From: DATKUC01 sp964553615
GTDB lineage: Bacteria > Spirochaetota > Spirochaetia > DSM-27196 > DATKUC01
Assembly (NCBI GenBank): GCA_964553615.1
Contig: CAZKMA010000024.1
Location: forward strand, 1-64,000
Direction of reading: 5' to 3'
Length of the DNA stretch: 64,000 nucleotides
Below, one piece after another: positions 25,645 through 33,643 of the stretch (positions are counted from its first letter, which is position 1; each line of letters begins with the position of its first letter). The position numbers and the translations under genes are program-made. Under the pieces are notes generated by a model. It was not told where the DNA came from. It saw only the letters and a list, made by a program, of their open reading frames with translations, and made no database searches.

Positions 25645-26711
25645 CCGGCCGGCGTGAGCCGGGATAGGAGCTCTTCGAGGTCCGGCGCATCCTTCGGGTA
25701 GTTGAGCACCCGATGGTCGAGAATTCTGTCCTGCCCCTCAAGCTCGTCGAAAAAATCTTTCAGCTTCTCGTTCAGCTGATGGATAAGCAGTTCGATATCC
25801 AGGGAATGAGGATTATTGACCGGATCGGCACGGAGCAGCACCAGACGCACCTCCGGAAACAGAAATACCTTGCCAAGTCCTGCGAGCATCGTATTGAGAA
25901 TGCGAAGTATATCCTGGCGGATACGATAGTGGTCCGTATCCGGCGCTTTCTTTCCGATGACCGACACCGCACGTTCGATGTTGATGTCCACGAGCATAAG
26001 TTGAACTTCATTACCGGCGTTCTCGGTCAGCAGTTCATGAGACATCGGTGCCAGCTGATCATGTGAAAAGAGCAGGGGTATCTGGATACGCGAAATTCGC
26101 GCATCACGGCTTCGAAACAACAGCGAAGACAGATTCCCTTCGTAGGCCGAATACATGATCTGCATAATGGTGTGATCGAGATTGAAATAGGGAGTCTCAC
26201 CGATTACCAGTATTGCGAGAAGCTTTGCCTCGTAGAAGAATGCCGCGAGGCCGATGTCCTTTGCGCTTGTATATTCTCTGACGGAAAAGTACGGTTCGAG
26301 AGATTTCAGCTCAATTCCCGAGAGTACGAGGAAGAGCGGCACCCTTGATGAAAAAAGCGAGTAGGCGGTGTCTTCCGGGATGTGGAGCCGACGCTGAGTC
26401 GTTACATCGAAGCCGGTAAGCGACCACGGAACGTAGGTCCTCTCATCGGGATCCGGCAACAGGAGTGCGGCCTTGGAAAGGTTTAGATTTCTTTTGAGCA
26501 TCGCAAACACATGCGCAGGTGATTCAATTGTCGGAACGATATCGGCAAGCTCCCGCAGAATGGCTCGCGTTACCAGTTCAGGCCGAAGACCAGGGTTTCC
26601 ATCCTCTGCATCAGCAACGGCGTTCTTGACTCCATGATTCAACTGCGGGATATTGTTGCTGCGGGGTGGAGTGTCGCGCGTCTCCGAGAGCACGCGCTTC
26701 ATGAGGCCCAT
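25641..26711 (-). CDS. GAF-like protein with a weak GGDEF-like C-terminal region
   Basis: The 356-residue soluble protein has a region (about 45-200) with a GAF-like order of strands (ALLLPDPDERTYVPWS, then GLAAFFYEAKLLAILVIG) and a C-terminal region (about 232-350) that resembles a diguanylate-cyclase core without its GGDEF residues (LMLVDINIERAVSVIG, then VFLFPEVRLVLLRAD). I infer this from pattern only. It lies between the acidic 760-residue protein and the DUF115 pair with 1- and 4-base overlaps, so all four are one unit. Confidence 0.6.
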   Translation of the reverse strand: MGLMKRVLSETRDTPPRSNNIPQLNHGVKNAVADAEDGNPGLRPELVTRAILRELADIVPTIESPAHVFAMLKRNLNLSKAALLLPDPDERTYVPWSLTGFDVTTQRRLHIPEDTAYSLFSSRVPLFLVLSGIELKSLEPYFSVREYTSAKDIGLAAFFYEAKLLAILVIGETPYFNLDHTIMQIMYSAYEGNLSSLLFRSRDARISRIQIPLLFSHDQLAPMSHELLTENAGNEVQLMLVDINIERAVSVIGKKAPDTDHYRIRQDILRILNTMLAGLGKVFLFPEVRLVLLRADPVNNPHSLDIELLIHQLNEKLKDFFDELEGQDRILDHRVLNYPKDAPDLEELLSRLTPAG

Positions 26712-28993
26712 TACTGCTCCAGCCCGAGTTCCTCGAAGAGTCGCTTGTAGACAACGAAATGCTCCGATCTGGCGAACTCCTGGATCTTGTCCTCAGGAAG
26801 CGCCTCCAGGAGCTGGTCCATGTAACGGAGAACAGTCTTTATCTCGTCCTGTAAATCCGGTGCCATTTCCCCATCTCTCTTTCGAGTAGCGCCAGGGATA
26901 GCGGTGGAGGAATCATGGCCCGAACGGTCTTGATCATAGGCCTCCGCGATTTCTTCGACCTCTTCGATCTCTTCAAACTCTTCGATTTCTTCGATCTCTT
27001 CTTCCTGTTTGAGATCGGGCACTGAGAGGGCATCGTCTTCGGCCAGAAGTTCGGGAATTTCAAACTCTTCCACTTCAGAGGCGTCTTCAAGCGTTTCGAG
27101 TTCCTCTTCCATGTCGACCTCGTCAAGGAAATCCTCGGTTTCCGGCTCAATTTCCAGCCCGCTCTCTTCGCCGACATCGTCGAGTACAATTTCCTCTTCG
27201 GTCTCGTCGGCCAGAGATAGATCTATATCCAGATCCGCGGTCGCGAGGTCGAACTCATCGTCTGTTTCGTCATCAAGTTCTTCTATTTCGGCAAGCTCAG
27301 ACTCGATGTCCATCTGTGCGAGCGCGTCAACCTCACTGTCATCCGCCGTTTCCGTCCCGGCAGGCAGTTCCTCCGACAACTCCTCAGAAATCAAAGCCGC
27401 TTCAGGAGAATCACCATCGAGCTCAGGAAGCGCTTCGTCCGAGGGCAGCTCTATATCAATATCGAGTTCATCGTCCCCGAGGCTTATTTCATCTTCGAGA
27501 GAGAGCTCGTTGACTGCTTCCGTGTCATCCAACGGCGCGAGCTCCTCCCTGGATTCTGAATCCTCGTGCGCGGGCGACAACTCTTCCGGTTCCTCCGCCT
27601 GAAGCTCTTCTTCGAAGTCGTCGAAGATCTCCTCTTCGAGCTCTGCTTCGTTCAACTCGTCTTCCAGCGTAATCTCTTCGATTGGGAGTTCTTCTTCGGG
27701 AACCTCCGCGTCTTCATAGAGGGTGGATTCCAGGCCGGTGCCGCGCAGGAGATCATCCTCGTCGAGAATGACCTGTTCGTCCACGGATTGAGGTTCTTCT
27801 TCGATTTCCTCCACGTCGAGTTCTTCGAGAAGGTCCTCGGAAGGCTCTTCGTCGGATTGCGGGAGTGATTCCAGGTAGTCTTCTATCTCGGTCGGTTTAC
27901 CGGTTTCCTCGGTGAACTCGGCGGTATTGAGAATGTTGTCCAGCTCGTCTCCGGTGAGTGCTATGGTTTCATCTTCCTCTTCTTCGAAGAATCCTGATGG
28001 TTCTCCGGCTCGCTGATCCACGGTTTGGCCAGGGGCAGCTGCAATGCTCTGTTGAGGCTGGCCGCGGAGTGAGGATAGCTCCGCCTTGAGTTGTGAGAGC
28101 TCTTTCTTGATTGACTGTAATTCGTCTTCAATGGTGTGGAGAACTGACAGGGAGTCCGCGCCGGAATCGCGTGAAGGTTTTTCTTCTATATCCATCTGGA
28201 ACTCGTCGTCAGAAGCGGAGGACATCTCGTCTTCGACTGCGCGGACATCGTCGAAGTCGTCAATATCCATCTCCGGCGCGCCGTGGTTCGAATCTTCGTC
28301 GCCCAGGTCGAGATCCGGAAGGCTGTCTACGAGGTTCTCTGTTTCTTCGGTTTCGAGACCGGCGAGATCAAACTCATCGGCTGAATCGCCAAGCAAGTCC
28401 AGGTCATCAAAAGATGTTTCGTCTGAGCCGGTGCCTTCGCCTTCCGGCATCAGGAGTTCTTCGGTCTGTGGAGCAAGATATTCTGTATGCAGACTCCCTT
28501 CTTCCGGCTGGTCGAGCGTCCGAAGGGCTTCTTCTTCGATGTCGAGCGAAAGATCGTCGTCGGACAGCTCAACATCCGCTATGTCCTCTTCCGGAATGTC
28601 CGGCAATTCCTCGTCGAACATTTCTGACCCGGATTTCCCGTTCTGGTCGAATGAATCGAGACCCGAAAGTTCATCGTCGGCGAAGTCGGCAGTCTCGAAG
28701 TCTCCCACATCATAATCCCCCACGTCAGGGAGGTCAGCGGGTTCTTCGAGGTTACTGAGTAATTCCTCTTCTTCGTCGGTGATGATGTTGTCCAGGGATT
28801 CTATGCTCGAGCTTTCCTCCAGATCGGAGAGGGAGACTTCTTCTTCAGAACCCTGTGGCTCATTATAGTCCTCGGGGCCAGCTTTGACCCACACTCCGTA
28901 CTGTTCGAGTTCCCGATCTTCATCGGCTACAGGCGGAGGGGTTTGACGCTGCTGGCCCTGTGTTTCGCGAACACTCCGTTCCTTGTCAGTCAC
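26711..28993 (-). CDS. Very acidic 760-residue protein with short conserved ends
   Basis: Most of the protein is disordered-looking and packed with Asp/Glu. Three ordered parts stand out: an N-terminal element ELEQYGVWVKAGPEDY (28-43), one short coiled coil (about 283-311, IEDELQSIKKELSQLKAELSSL) and a C-terminal segment of about 45 residues (DEIKTVLRYMDQLLEALPED onward). The start is a GTG at 28993 with AAGGAG 6 bases before it. It heads the DUF115 operon. Such a protein might act as a scaffold or hub; I do not know its function. The coding strand is strongly purine-rich over 2 kb. Confidence 0.7.
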   Translation of the reverse strand: MTDKERSVRETQGQQRQTPPPVADEDRELEQYGVWVKAGPEDYNEPQGSEEEVSLSDLEESSSIESLDNIITDEEEELLSNLEEPADLPDVGDYDVGDFETADFADDELSGLDSFDQNGKSGSEMFDEELPDIPEEDIADVELSDDDLSLDIEEEALRTLDQPEEGSLHTEYLAPQTEELLMPEGEGTGSDETSFDDLDLLGDSADEFDLAGLETEETENLVDSLPDLDLGDEDSNHGAPEMDIDDFDDVRAVEDEMSSASDDEFQMDIEEKPSRDSGADSLSVLHTIEDELQSIKKELSQLKAELSSLRGQPQQSIAAAPGQTVDQRAGEPSGFFEEEEDETIALTGDELDNILNTAEFTEETGKPTEIEDYLESLPQSDEEPSEDLLEELDVEEIEEEPQSVDEQVILDEDDLLRGTGLESTLYEDAEVPEEELPIEEITLEDELNEAELEEEIFDDFEEELQAEEPEELSPAHEDSESREELAPLDDTEAVNELSLEDEISLGDDELDIDIELPSDEALPELDGDSPEAALISEELSEELPAGTETADDSEVDALAQMDIESELAEIEELDDETDDEFDLATADLDIDLSLADETEEEIVLDDVGEESGLEIEPETEDFLDEVDMEEELETLEDASEVEEFEIPELLAEDDALSVPDLKQEEEIEEIEEFEEIEEVEEIAEAYDQDRSGHDSSTAIPGATRKRDGEMAPDLQDEIKTVLRYMDQLLEALPEDKIQEFARSEHFVVYKRLFEELGLEQ

Positions 28994-29076
28994 AGTCCTC
29001 TCCTTGTGGAGTTGGTAATACCCTCGTTACTCTCTCTTTTATCGGCAATCCAGAACCAAGCATAACGTATTACTTT

Positions 29077-29106
29077 AATCTACTCCATGGATTTTCGTCT
29101 TGTCAA
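29077..29106 (-). promoter_or_regulatory. Promoter of the acidic-protein/DUF115 operon
   Basis: On the minus strand, consensus TTGACA (29101-29106), an 18-base spacer and TAGATT (29077-29082). The predicted start lies near 29070, giving a leader of about 77 bases before the GTG at 28993. Confidence 0.55.
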
Positions 29107-29178
29107 TCTTGGTCCAAATGGCCTAGGGACGGAGACGTTTTCCTCAAGCGTCGCATTATTCATACCGTATTGGTTAGT

Positions 29179-29718
29179 ATGAAGGGGTTTCGGGTACTTT
29201 TGTCGGTGGCGGTCGGAATTGTCACCTACCTGTTGCTATGCATCTTTCTGGGGCAGACCGGAGTATTGGAGTACCAGAGACTCTCCGTCTACAGCCAACG
29301 TCTTGGCGCGAATATTTCCGACCTCGACCACGTACGTCAGCGTCTCGACGACAGGATTCAGTCTCTGCAATCCGACCCGCAGAATATCCACGTTCTTTCG
29401 CGCGATCTCGGATACTTCTCTCCGGGCGAGAAGTTGCTCCGAATCAAGGGGTACAATCCTGATCAGCAGGTAACGACTCCCGGAAACATGGTGTACCAGA
29501 CCGATAAGCCGGTAAACCGGAAGCCACTTTTCCGGGGAATAGCCTTCACAGTTGCCCTTATCACGTTTTTTGTCATGCTGCTTGACGGTGCGAGCCTTCG
29601 CGACTTCGGCCGGGGAGTTCATGGGCGCGTGCGGGAAAGAATGGCCCGCTCCTCTTCCCCATCTGGTGCATCGGTTCGGCCGCCGATTTCGCGGCACCGT
29701 GAACACCAGCCTACTTGA
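29179..29718 (+). CDS. FtsB/DivIC-like septum-formation protein
   Basis: The 179-residue protein has an N-terminal membrane segment (about 6-26), a coiled coil (YQRLSVYSQRLGANISDLDHVRQRLDDRIQSL is the region, residues about 31-62), an FtsB-like element SRDLGYFSPGEKLLRIKGY, and, unusually, a second membrane segment (about 115-135) followed by a basic tail. FtsB/DivIC proteins link FtsL and FtsQ in the divisome. The second membrane segment puts the tail in the cytoplasm, which differs from the classic single-pass form. No Shine-Dalgarno sequence precedes ATG 29179; the open frame extends upstream but without family similarity. Confidence 0.7.
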   Translation: MKGFRVLLSVAVGIVTYLLLCIFLGQTGVLEYQRLSVYSQRLGANISDLDHVRQRLDDRIQSLQSDPQNIHVLSRDLGYFSPGEKLLRIKGYNPDQQVTTPGNMVYQTDKPVNRKPLFRGIAFTVALITFFVMLLDGASLRDFGRGVHGRVRERMARSSSPSGASVRPPISRHREHQPT

Positions 29719-30661
29719 GCTTCCGCCATTCTGCAGGGCGCGTATAGGTGTTATCGACGTATACGACCGCGCCACGATCTATGCGGAAATAGGATGTCTC
29801 CTTCGTTCCCCGCAGGAACTGATCGTTCGTCGTGAGTCGGAATATCCAGCTCATCGGCCGGGCAAGCTCGACGATCTGCACGGCAATGCTGTACGGAAAG
29901 AAGGGGAGGTACATCTTGGGTGAATTCGGTTCGTTCTGACGTACAATGATCTGATCACCCTCGATAGAGACACTCAGCTTCATTGAGTTGTTGTCCCCGA
30001 TTGCCGCGGTGGCGCTTCCGTTGCCATTGATCCTCACTGACTGAAGGCCCTTGTCACCTTCCCAGGTGCCGACAATCATGCTCAGGTTCGGCTTCGAGAC
30101 GAACGTTTCATCGGCATGAAGGTTCGGACCCGGCGAAGGGCTGGATGCAATTGAAGGTCCCGATTCCTGATTTCCCGGTATTGAGGGAATCTGAAACAAC
30201 GCAAACACAAGCCCCCGGGACCCGGCAATCAGACCGTCATATCCGGAGTACTCACCGTACACGCGGTTCACCGTTTTGCCCGTGTCCACCCGTATCAGAT
30301 TCAGGCCCAGGGAGTAGCGATCGCCAATGTGTTCGGCGACGCCGGCCACGATTGCCCGGGCGGCGACCTGTCCGCTCAGACTTGCGCTGCTGCCGTCGCC
30401 GTTTTTTGACTCCAGATCGGAAGCGAGCGATGAGAGAATCTGTTCCCGGTCATTCGGAATAATGAGACCGTAGTTCTGGTTGTCGGCCACCTGCACCAGA
30501 TCGGCTGTGAGCCGGTTTTCGAGAACACGAACTTCATCCACAGTCAGGGACTTGTCGGTCGGATGAACGCCGATGAATGCGATGACGACCTGGGATTGTG
30601 CGGCGAGCGATCCGGACGCGATGAATATCACGAACAGAACGGCCCACGTGCGCCTGCTCAT
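29711..30661 (-). CDS. Secreted protein with a CsgG/TolB-N-like domain
   Basis: The 316-residue protein starts with a signal peptide (MSRRTWAVLFVIFIASG, cut after AAQ). The next 150 residues (VVIAFIGVHPTDKSLTVDEV to RGLVFALFQIP) have the alternating pattern of CsgG/TolB-N/LpoB-like domains that sense or bind other envelope proteins, followed by a Pro-rich linker and a beta-rich domain beginning MIVGTWEGDKGL. The start at 30661 is chosen for the signal peptide; ATG codons at 30670, 30679 and 30712 are possible. It is encoded 55 bases after the DUF1015 gene and may be co-transcribed. Function unknown. Confidence 0.6.
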   Translation of the reverse strand: MSRRTWAVLFVIFIASGSLAAQSQVVIAFIGVHPTDKSLTVDEVRVLENRLTADLVQVADNQNYGLIIPNDREQILSSLASDLESKNGDGSSASLSGQVAARAIVAGVAEHIGDRYSLGLNLIRVDTGKTVNRVYGEYSGYDGLIAGSRGLVFALFQIPSIPGNQESGPSIASSPSPGPNLHADETFVSKPNLSMIVGTWEGDKGLQSVRINGNGSATAAIGDNNSMKLSVSIEGDQIIVRQNEPNSPKMYLPFFPYSIAVQIVELARPMSWIFRLTTNDQFLRGTKETSYFRIDRGAVVYVDNTYTRPAEWRKLK

Positions 30662-30715
30662 TCCCCCCATTGTAGCCATTTTTCGGTCAATATCCAGAGG
30701 CCCGCAAGCCATCGG

Positions 30716-32092
30716 TCATGCCCGTGTCGCCGCATCCGGGTCAATGACGCGGGCTTCCATGTAGTAGCGCTTTTCCTCTGCCTCTCCCAGAGAGAACGCT
30801 TTCCTCGGAAGAGTTCCTCGTTCGAGTACCGTCGGGATGAGCAGATTTCGCCTAATGGGGGGGAGAAGGATGCCGCTTGCCGAGGGTGGCATCGCGAGCC
30901 GCGCAAGTGCATTGCCGCCATGAATATAGTCCAGAGTAATTCCGGTGTTCGACGCAACGAACGCGTCCAGGATTTCCTGCACCGCCGTAACCGTCAGCGT
31001 TCCGGCAGCCGCAGGGAGTTTCAGCAGATGCCATGAGTCGCCGGAGCCAAGAGCGAATCGAAGTTCACCGGGTTGTGTGCCGTCGGCCCTCGAAAGCAGT
31101 TCAGCAACAGAATCGAACTCTCCCGTTATGATGGTCTGCGCAGCGTGCTGTTCGGTGAAAAGAGCCACGAGCTTCGCAGTATCGATTCCCTGCACTATCC
31201 GGTGAATGGGCTCGATAGGGAGAGCCTCGCTGTGGAGGTTGAGCACCTCTACCAGGGCCCAGCGAGCGGGATGATCAGCTGCCGGATTACCGGTCTTCTT
31301 CAGATTCTCCCATACGGCCTTTGCAGACGCAAGAGAGTGATTTCCATCACCCACCGCGAGCAGCGGAGCGTCGCCCCGGCCGTAACGGGCTTTCAACCGG
31401 GCCGGATCTGCAAATGCAGTCAATCCCGGAAGAAGAGTCTCTGCGACAATCTTCTCTTCCACCGCGTAACCGGTTATGCTTCCGCCCCCGAGCATGAGCT
31501 CGGTACTATAGAGCGGAGCTGCCTTTCGTGCCGCGGCCACCGTTGGTTCAATAATCTTCCGCTCCGGATCATCGACCAGAACCAGGATATGCGGGAGCTC
31601 AAGCGGAGCGCCCGCGCGAATTCGGATGCGTGGCGGAAGTCTTTCAACAATGGTCTGTTCGGTTGCCCGAATACGGCTGCGTGAACCGGGTGAAAAATCG
31701 TACTGTTCGAGATCAAGCGCGAAGAGAATCCCTTCGCGCTCGATGCCGGGGCCCTTCCCTCGATCGGCATTCCCCTTGCGCACCACGGCAACCGCGGTTC
31801 CGGTGTGCTCGGTGAGAACGCCCTCTGCAAGGTACCGGCGCATCGCCTGATGTACCTTCGAAACCCGGTCGGCAAGATCCGATTCATTCAGATACACCTC
31901 GGGAAGGATAAGATCCAGAGTCGATGGATGGTTGCCGACAAAGCTCCGCACCCGTTCCCAGTACTCGGGCTCGGAGGTGAACTGGTCACATGCGATGACT
32001 GCCCATCTCTTCAGATCGATATTCGCCGCAGGTAGCAGGACGTTTGGAAGCGCCAAACCAAACGACTCGAGTTCATCGTTAATACGTGCCAT
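30716..32092 (-). CDS. DUF1015-family protein
   Basis: The 458-residue protein has the DUF1015 pattern: RWAVIACDQFTSEPEYW near residue 29, YLNESDL, DLEQYDF, RIRATEQTI and the core DGNHSLASAKAVWE near residue 255. Members are cytoplasmic and may be nucleotide-dependent kinases, but no activity is assigned here. The ATG lies 8 bases after the -10 box of a TTGCGC-17-TATCCT promoter and has no Shine-Dalgarno sequence. It is divergent from the GH20-like gene, with mirrored promoters between. Confidence 0.85.
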   Translation of the reverse strand: MARINDELESFGLALPNVLLPAANIDLKRWAVIACDQFTSEPEYWERVRSFVGNHPSTLDLILPEVYLNESDLADRVSKVHQAMRRYLAEGVLTEHTGTAVAVVRKGNADRGKGPGIEREGILFALDLEQYDFSPGSRSRIRATEQTIVERLPPRIRIRAGAPLELPHILVLVDDPERKIIEPTVAAARKAAPLYSTELMLGGGSITGYAVEEKIVAETLLPGLTAFADPARLKARYGRGDAPLLAVGDGNHSLASAKAVWENLKKTGNPAADHPARWALVEVLNLHSEALPIEPIHRIVQGIDTAKLVALFTEQHAAQTIITGEFDSVAELLSRADGTQPGELRFALGSGDSWHLLKLPAAAGTLTVTAVQEILDAFVASNTGITLDYIHGGNALARLAMPPSASGILLPPIRRNLLIPTVLERGTLPRKAFSLGEAEEKRYYMEARVIDPDAATRA

Positions 32093-32100
32093 GCTGCGTT

Positions 32101-32129
32101 AGGATACCGGTGCTGCGAATGTTGCGCAA
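32101..32129 (-). promoter_or_regulatory. Promoter of the DUF1015 gene, with TTGCGCAA palindrome
   Basis: On the minus strand, TTGCGC (32124-32129), a 17-base spacer and TATCCT (32101-32106), 8 bases before the ATG. The -35 box is part of the 8-base palindrome TTGCGCAA (32122-32129), repeated in the opposite promoter. Confidence 0.5.
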
Positions 32130-32211
32130 GTAGATTGAAGTTGCACGGTCACGACAGCGGGCAATCGCTGAGCGACTGCCGTCCGGAATGGAAAAAGCGC
32201 GCAGAAAACAG

Positions 32212-32240
32212 TTGCGCAACTGCCTCCGCCGCTCCATACT
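32212..32240 (+). promoter_or_regulatory. Promoter of the GH20-like gene, with TTGCGCAA palindrome
   Basis: TTGCGC (32212-32217), a 17-base spacer and CATACT (32235-32240), 6 bases before the ATG at 32247. The -35 box again lies in TTGCGCAA (32212-32219), 90 bp from its twin. Confidence 0.45.
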
Positions 32241-32246
32241 TCATCC

Positions 32247-33509
32247 ATGCCCGACGACCTTCAACACGGTGCCATTCTCGATATGCGTGGCGTACCTCCG
32301 CTGCCGGACCGACTTATGACTGCTGTGGAACTCCTCGTGGCCCGCGGGCGTACGCGCATTATCATGCAATGGGGAGACCGCTTCCCGTGGTCGTTTAGCT
32401 CGGAATCCTCTTCCAGACTGAGCTATGCGGAGGAGGTCATATCGGGCCTCTGTCGGCGCGCGCGGAATGCCGGAGCTGAAATCATATCCGGATGCAACGT
32501 TGCCGGAGGGTTGATTGAGGCGTGCATGATTCCGGAGTATCGCCGGCTGGGAGAGTTTGCCGTTTCGATCGGATCATTTCATGCAGGAGCCGGTGCTGCA
32601 CTCCGGATGGCACGTTCCATCGTGGAAGACATGCTTTCGCTCGACGACAGCGGTTCGACCGTGTACCTTGGCGGTGAGGAATCCGGCGGAATCGGAGTAC
32701 CTCCTTCGCTTTACTTCGATCGGTATCTCGAACCGCTCGTCCAGGCAGTCCTGGAAAGCGGGGTTACACCGATCCTGCACGAGGCGGCGCTCGCCGGCCT
32801 GAAAGAGTCAGAGCTCTCAGCACTCGCCGCACACGGAGAGGTCATTGTTCTCAGGGTTCACGGGAAAAACGACGAACCGGGGGCGAAACTTCGCAGTCTC
32901 GGCTACACTCTCTGGGCACGAATCCCCGCATGGTTCGAGGAGGACGGCGCGCTTTCCCCTCGTCCAGCCGCCGAGGTTCTCGCCGAAGAACGACGCACGG
33001 AAAATCACTACCCCGTGTCCGTTGTCGATTGCAGAGTCCGTTTCAGCGTATATGAACCGGATGGCGTGCTTCTGGAAGAGTACATCGGTCTGCTGTTCTC
33101 TCCGGGAGCAGGACCGAAACCAGTTGTGATGGGCGACCCTGGGCCGAAAGGCCCTGTCGAAGCTCACGATGCTGCAGTCACCGCACGGGTCGCCGAGGCC
33201 GCGCAATGCCTGCGGGAATCGCTCCGGGACACGTGGACCTGGATCCGTCGTGCCAGAGAATGTCTCGTTCTTGCCGTCGATGATGTCCGGAGACGGCGCA
33301 GGAACGGCCCGGGAGTAGAACGATTCATCAATCTTGCGAAGTTGTCGGCAGGCACCTCGCGCTTGTACGCCCATGAGATACGGTCCCTGGTGAGCGGTTT
33401 CGTTGATGAGCCATCTCTGGATCGATTTTTCGCTGAACGAATCGGCCCAGTGGAAGAAGATATTGCCGTTCTCGAGGCACGGTTTCGTCAACTGTCAATA
33501 GATCCCTGA
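32247..33509 (+). CDS. Divergent GH20-like TIM-barrel protein
   Basis: The 420-residue protein opens with a hexosaminidase-like pattern: LDMRGVPPLPDRLMTAVELLVARGRTRI, then WGDRFPWSF where GH20 enzymes have an acidic-Phe-Pro-Tyr segment, LSYAEEVISGLCRRARNAGAEI, and later EVIVLRVHGKN. The C-terminal 130 residues are helical. I see no clear Asp-Glu catalytic pair, so the activity is open. No signal peptide is present, so the protein is probably cytoplasmic. There is no Shine-Dalgarno sequence. Its stop codon lies in the left arm of the inverted repeat at 33506. Confidence 0.5.
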   Translation: MPDDLQHGAILDMRGVPPLPDRLMTAVELLVARGRTRIIMQWGDRFPWSFSSESSSRLSYAEEVISGLCRRARNAGAEIISGCNVAGGLIEACMIPEYRRLGEFAVSIGSFHAGAGAALRMARSIVEDMLSLDDSGSTVYLGGEESGGIGVPPSLYFDRYLEPLVQAVLESGVTPILHEAALAGLKESELSALAAHGEVIVLRVHGKNDEPGAKLRSLGYTLWARIPAWFEEDGALSPRPAAEVLAEERRTENHYPVSVVDCRVRFSVYEPDGVLLEEYIGLLFSPGAGPKPVVMGDPGPKGPVEAHDAAVTARVAEAAQCLRESLRDTWTWIRRARECLVLAVDDVRRRRRNGPGVERFINLAKLSAGTSRLYAHEIRSLVSGFVDEPSLDRFFAERIGPVEEDIAVLEARFRQLSIDP

Positions 33510-33626
33510 AGTATCAACAACCGTGTTGATGAAACCACCCCTTCGAAGCAGGAGCTCCATTCATGTTCCCTCCTGTGCCCTACGGGATCTGATGAACGGA
33601 TATCAACACGCTGCGTGATACTTCAG
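33506..33626. repeat. 25-bp imperfect inverted repeat between convergent genes
   Basis: Left arm 33506-33530 and right arm 33602-33626 are inverted copies sharing CTGAAGTATCA and CGTGTTGAT around a 5-base mismatch. The left arm can also fold on itself (ATCAACA, ACCG loop, TGTTGAT), and so can the right arm (CACGC, T, GCGTG). Thus arm-to-arm pairing and local hairpins are mutually exclusive. The 71-base centre also holds TTCAT/ATGAA and AGGAG/CTCCT complements. There is no T run. No transposase is nearby and I see no second copy in the window. Confidence 0.75.
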
Positions 33627-33643
33627 ACGAGATCATTGGTGAG

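Noticed and set aside
27009..27602. Serine-rich open frame of 197 codons opposite the acidic gene
   Set aside because: Ser runs arise from the complement of GAR/GAY codons (antisense of the Asp/Glu-rich gene).
33506..33626. Possible integron attC site (known from Treponema denticola)
   Set aside because: The ends do not show the RYYYAAC / GTTRRRY core pair of attC sites and there is no cassette-like gene array or integrase.
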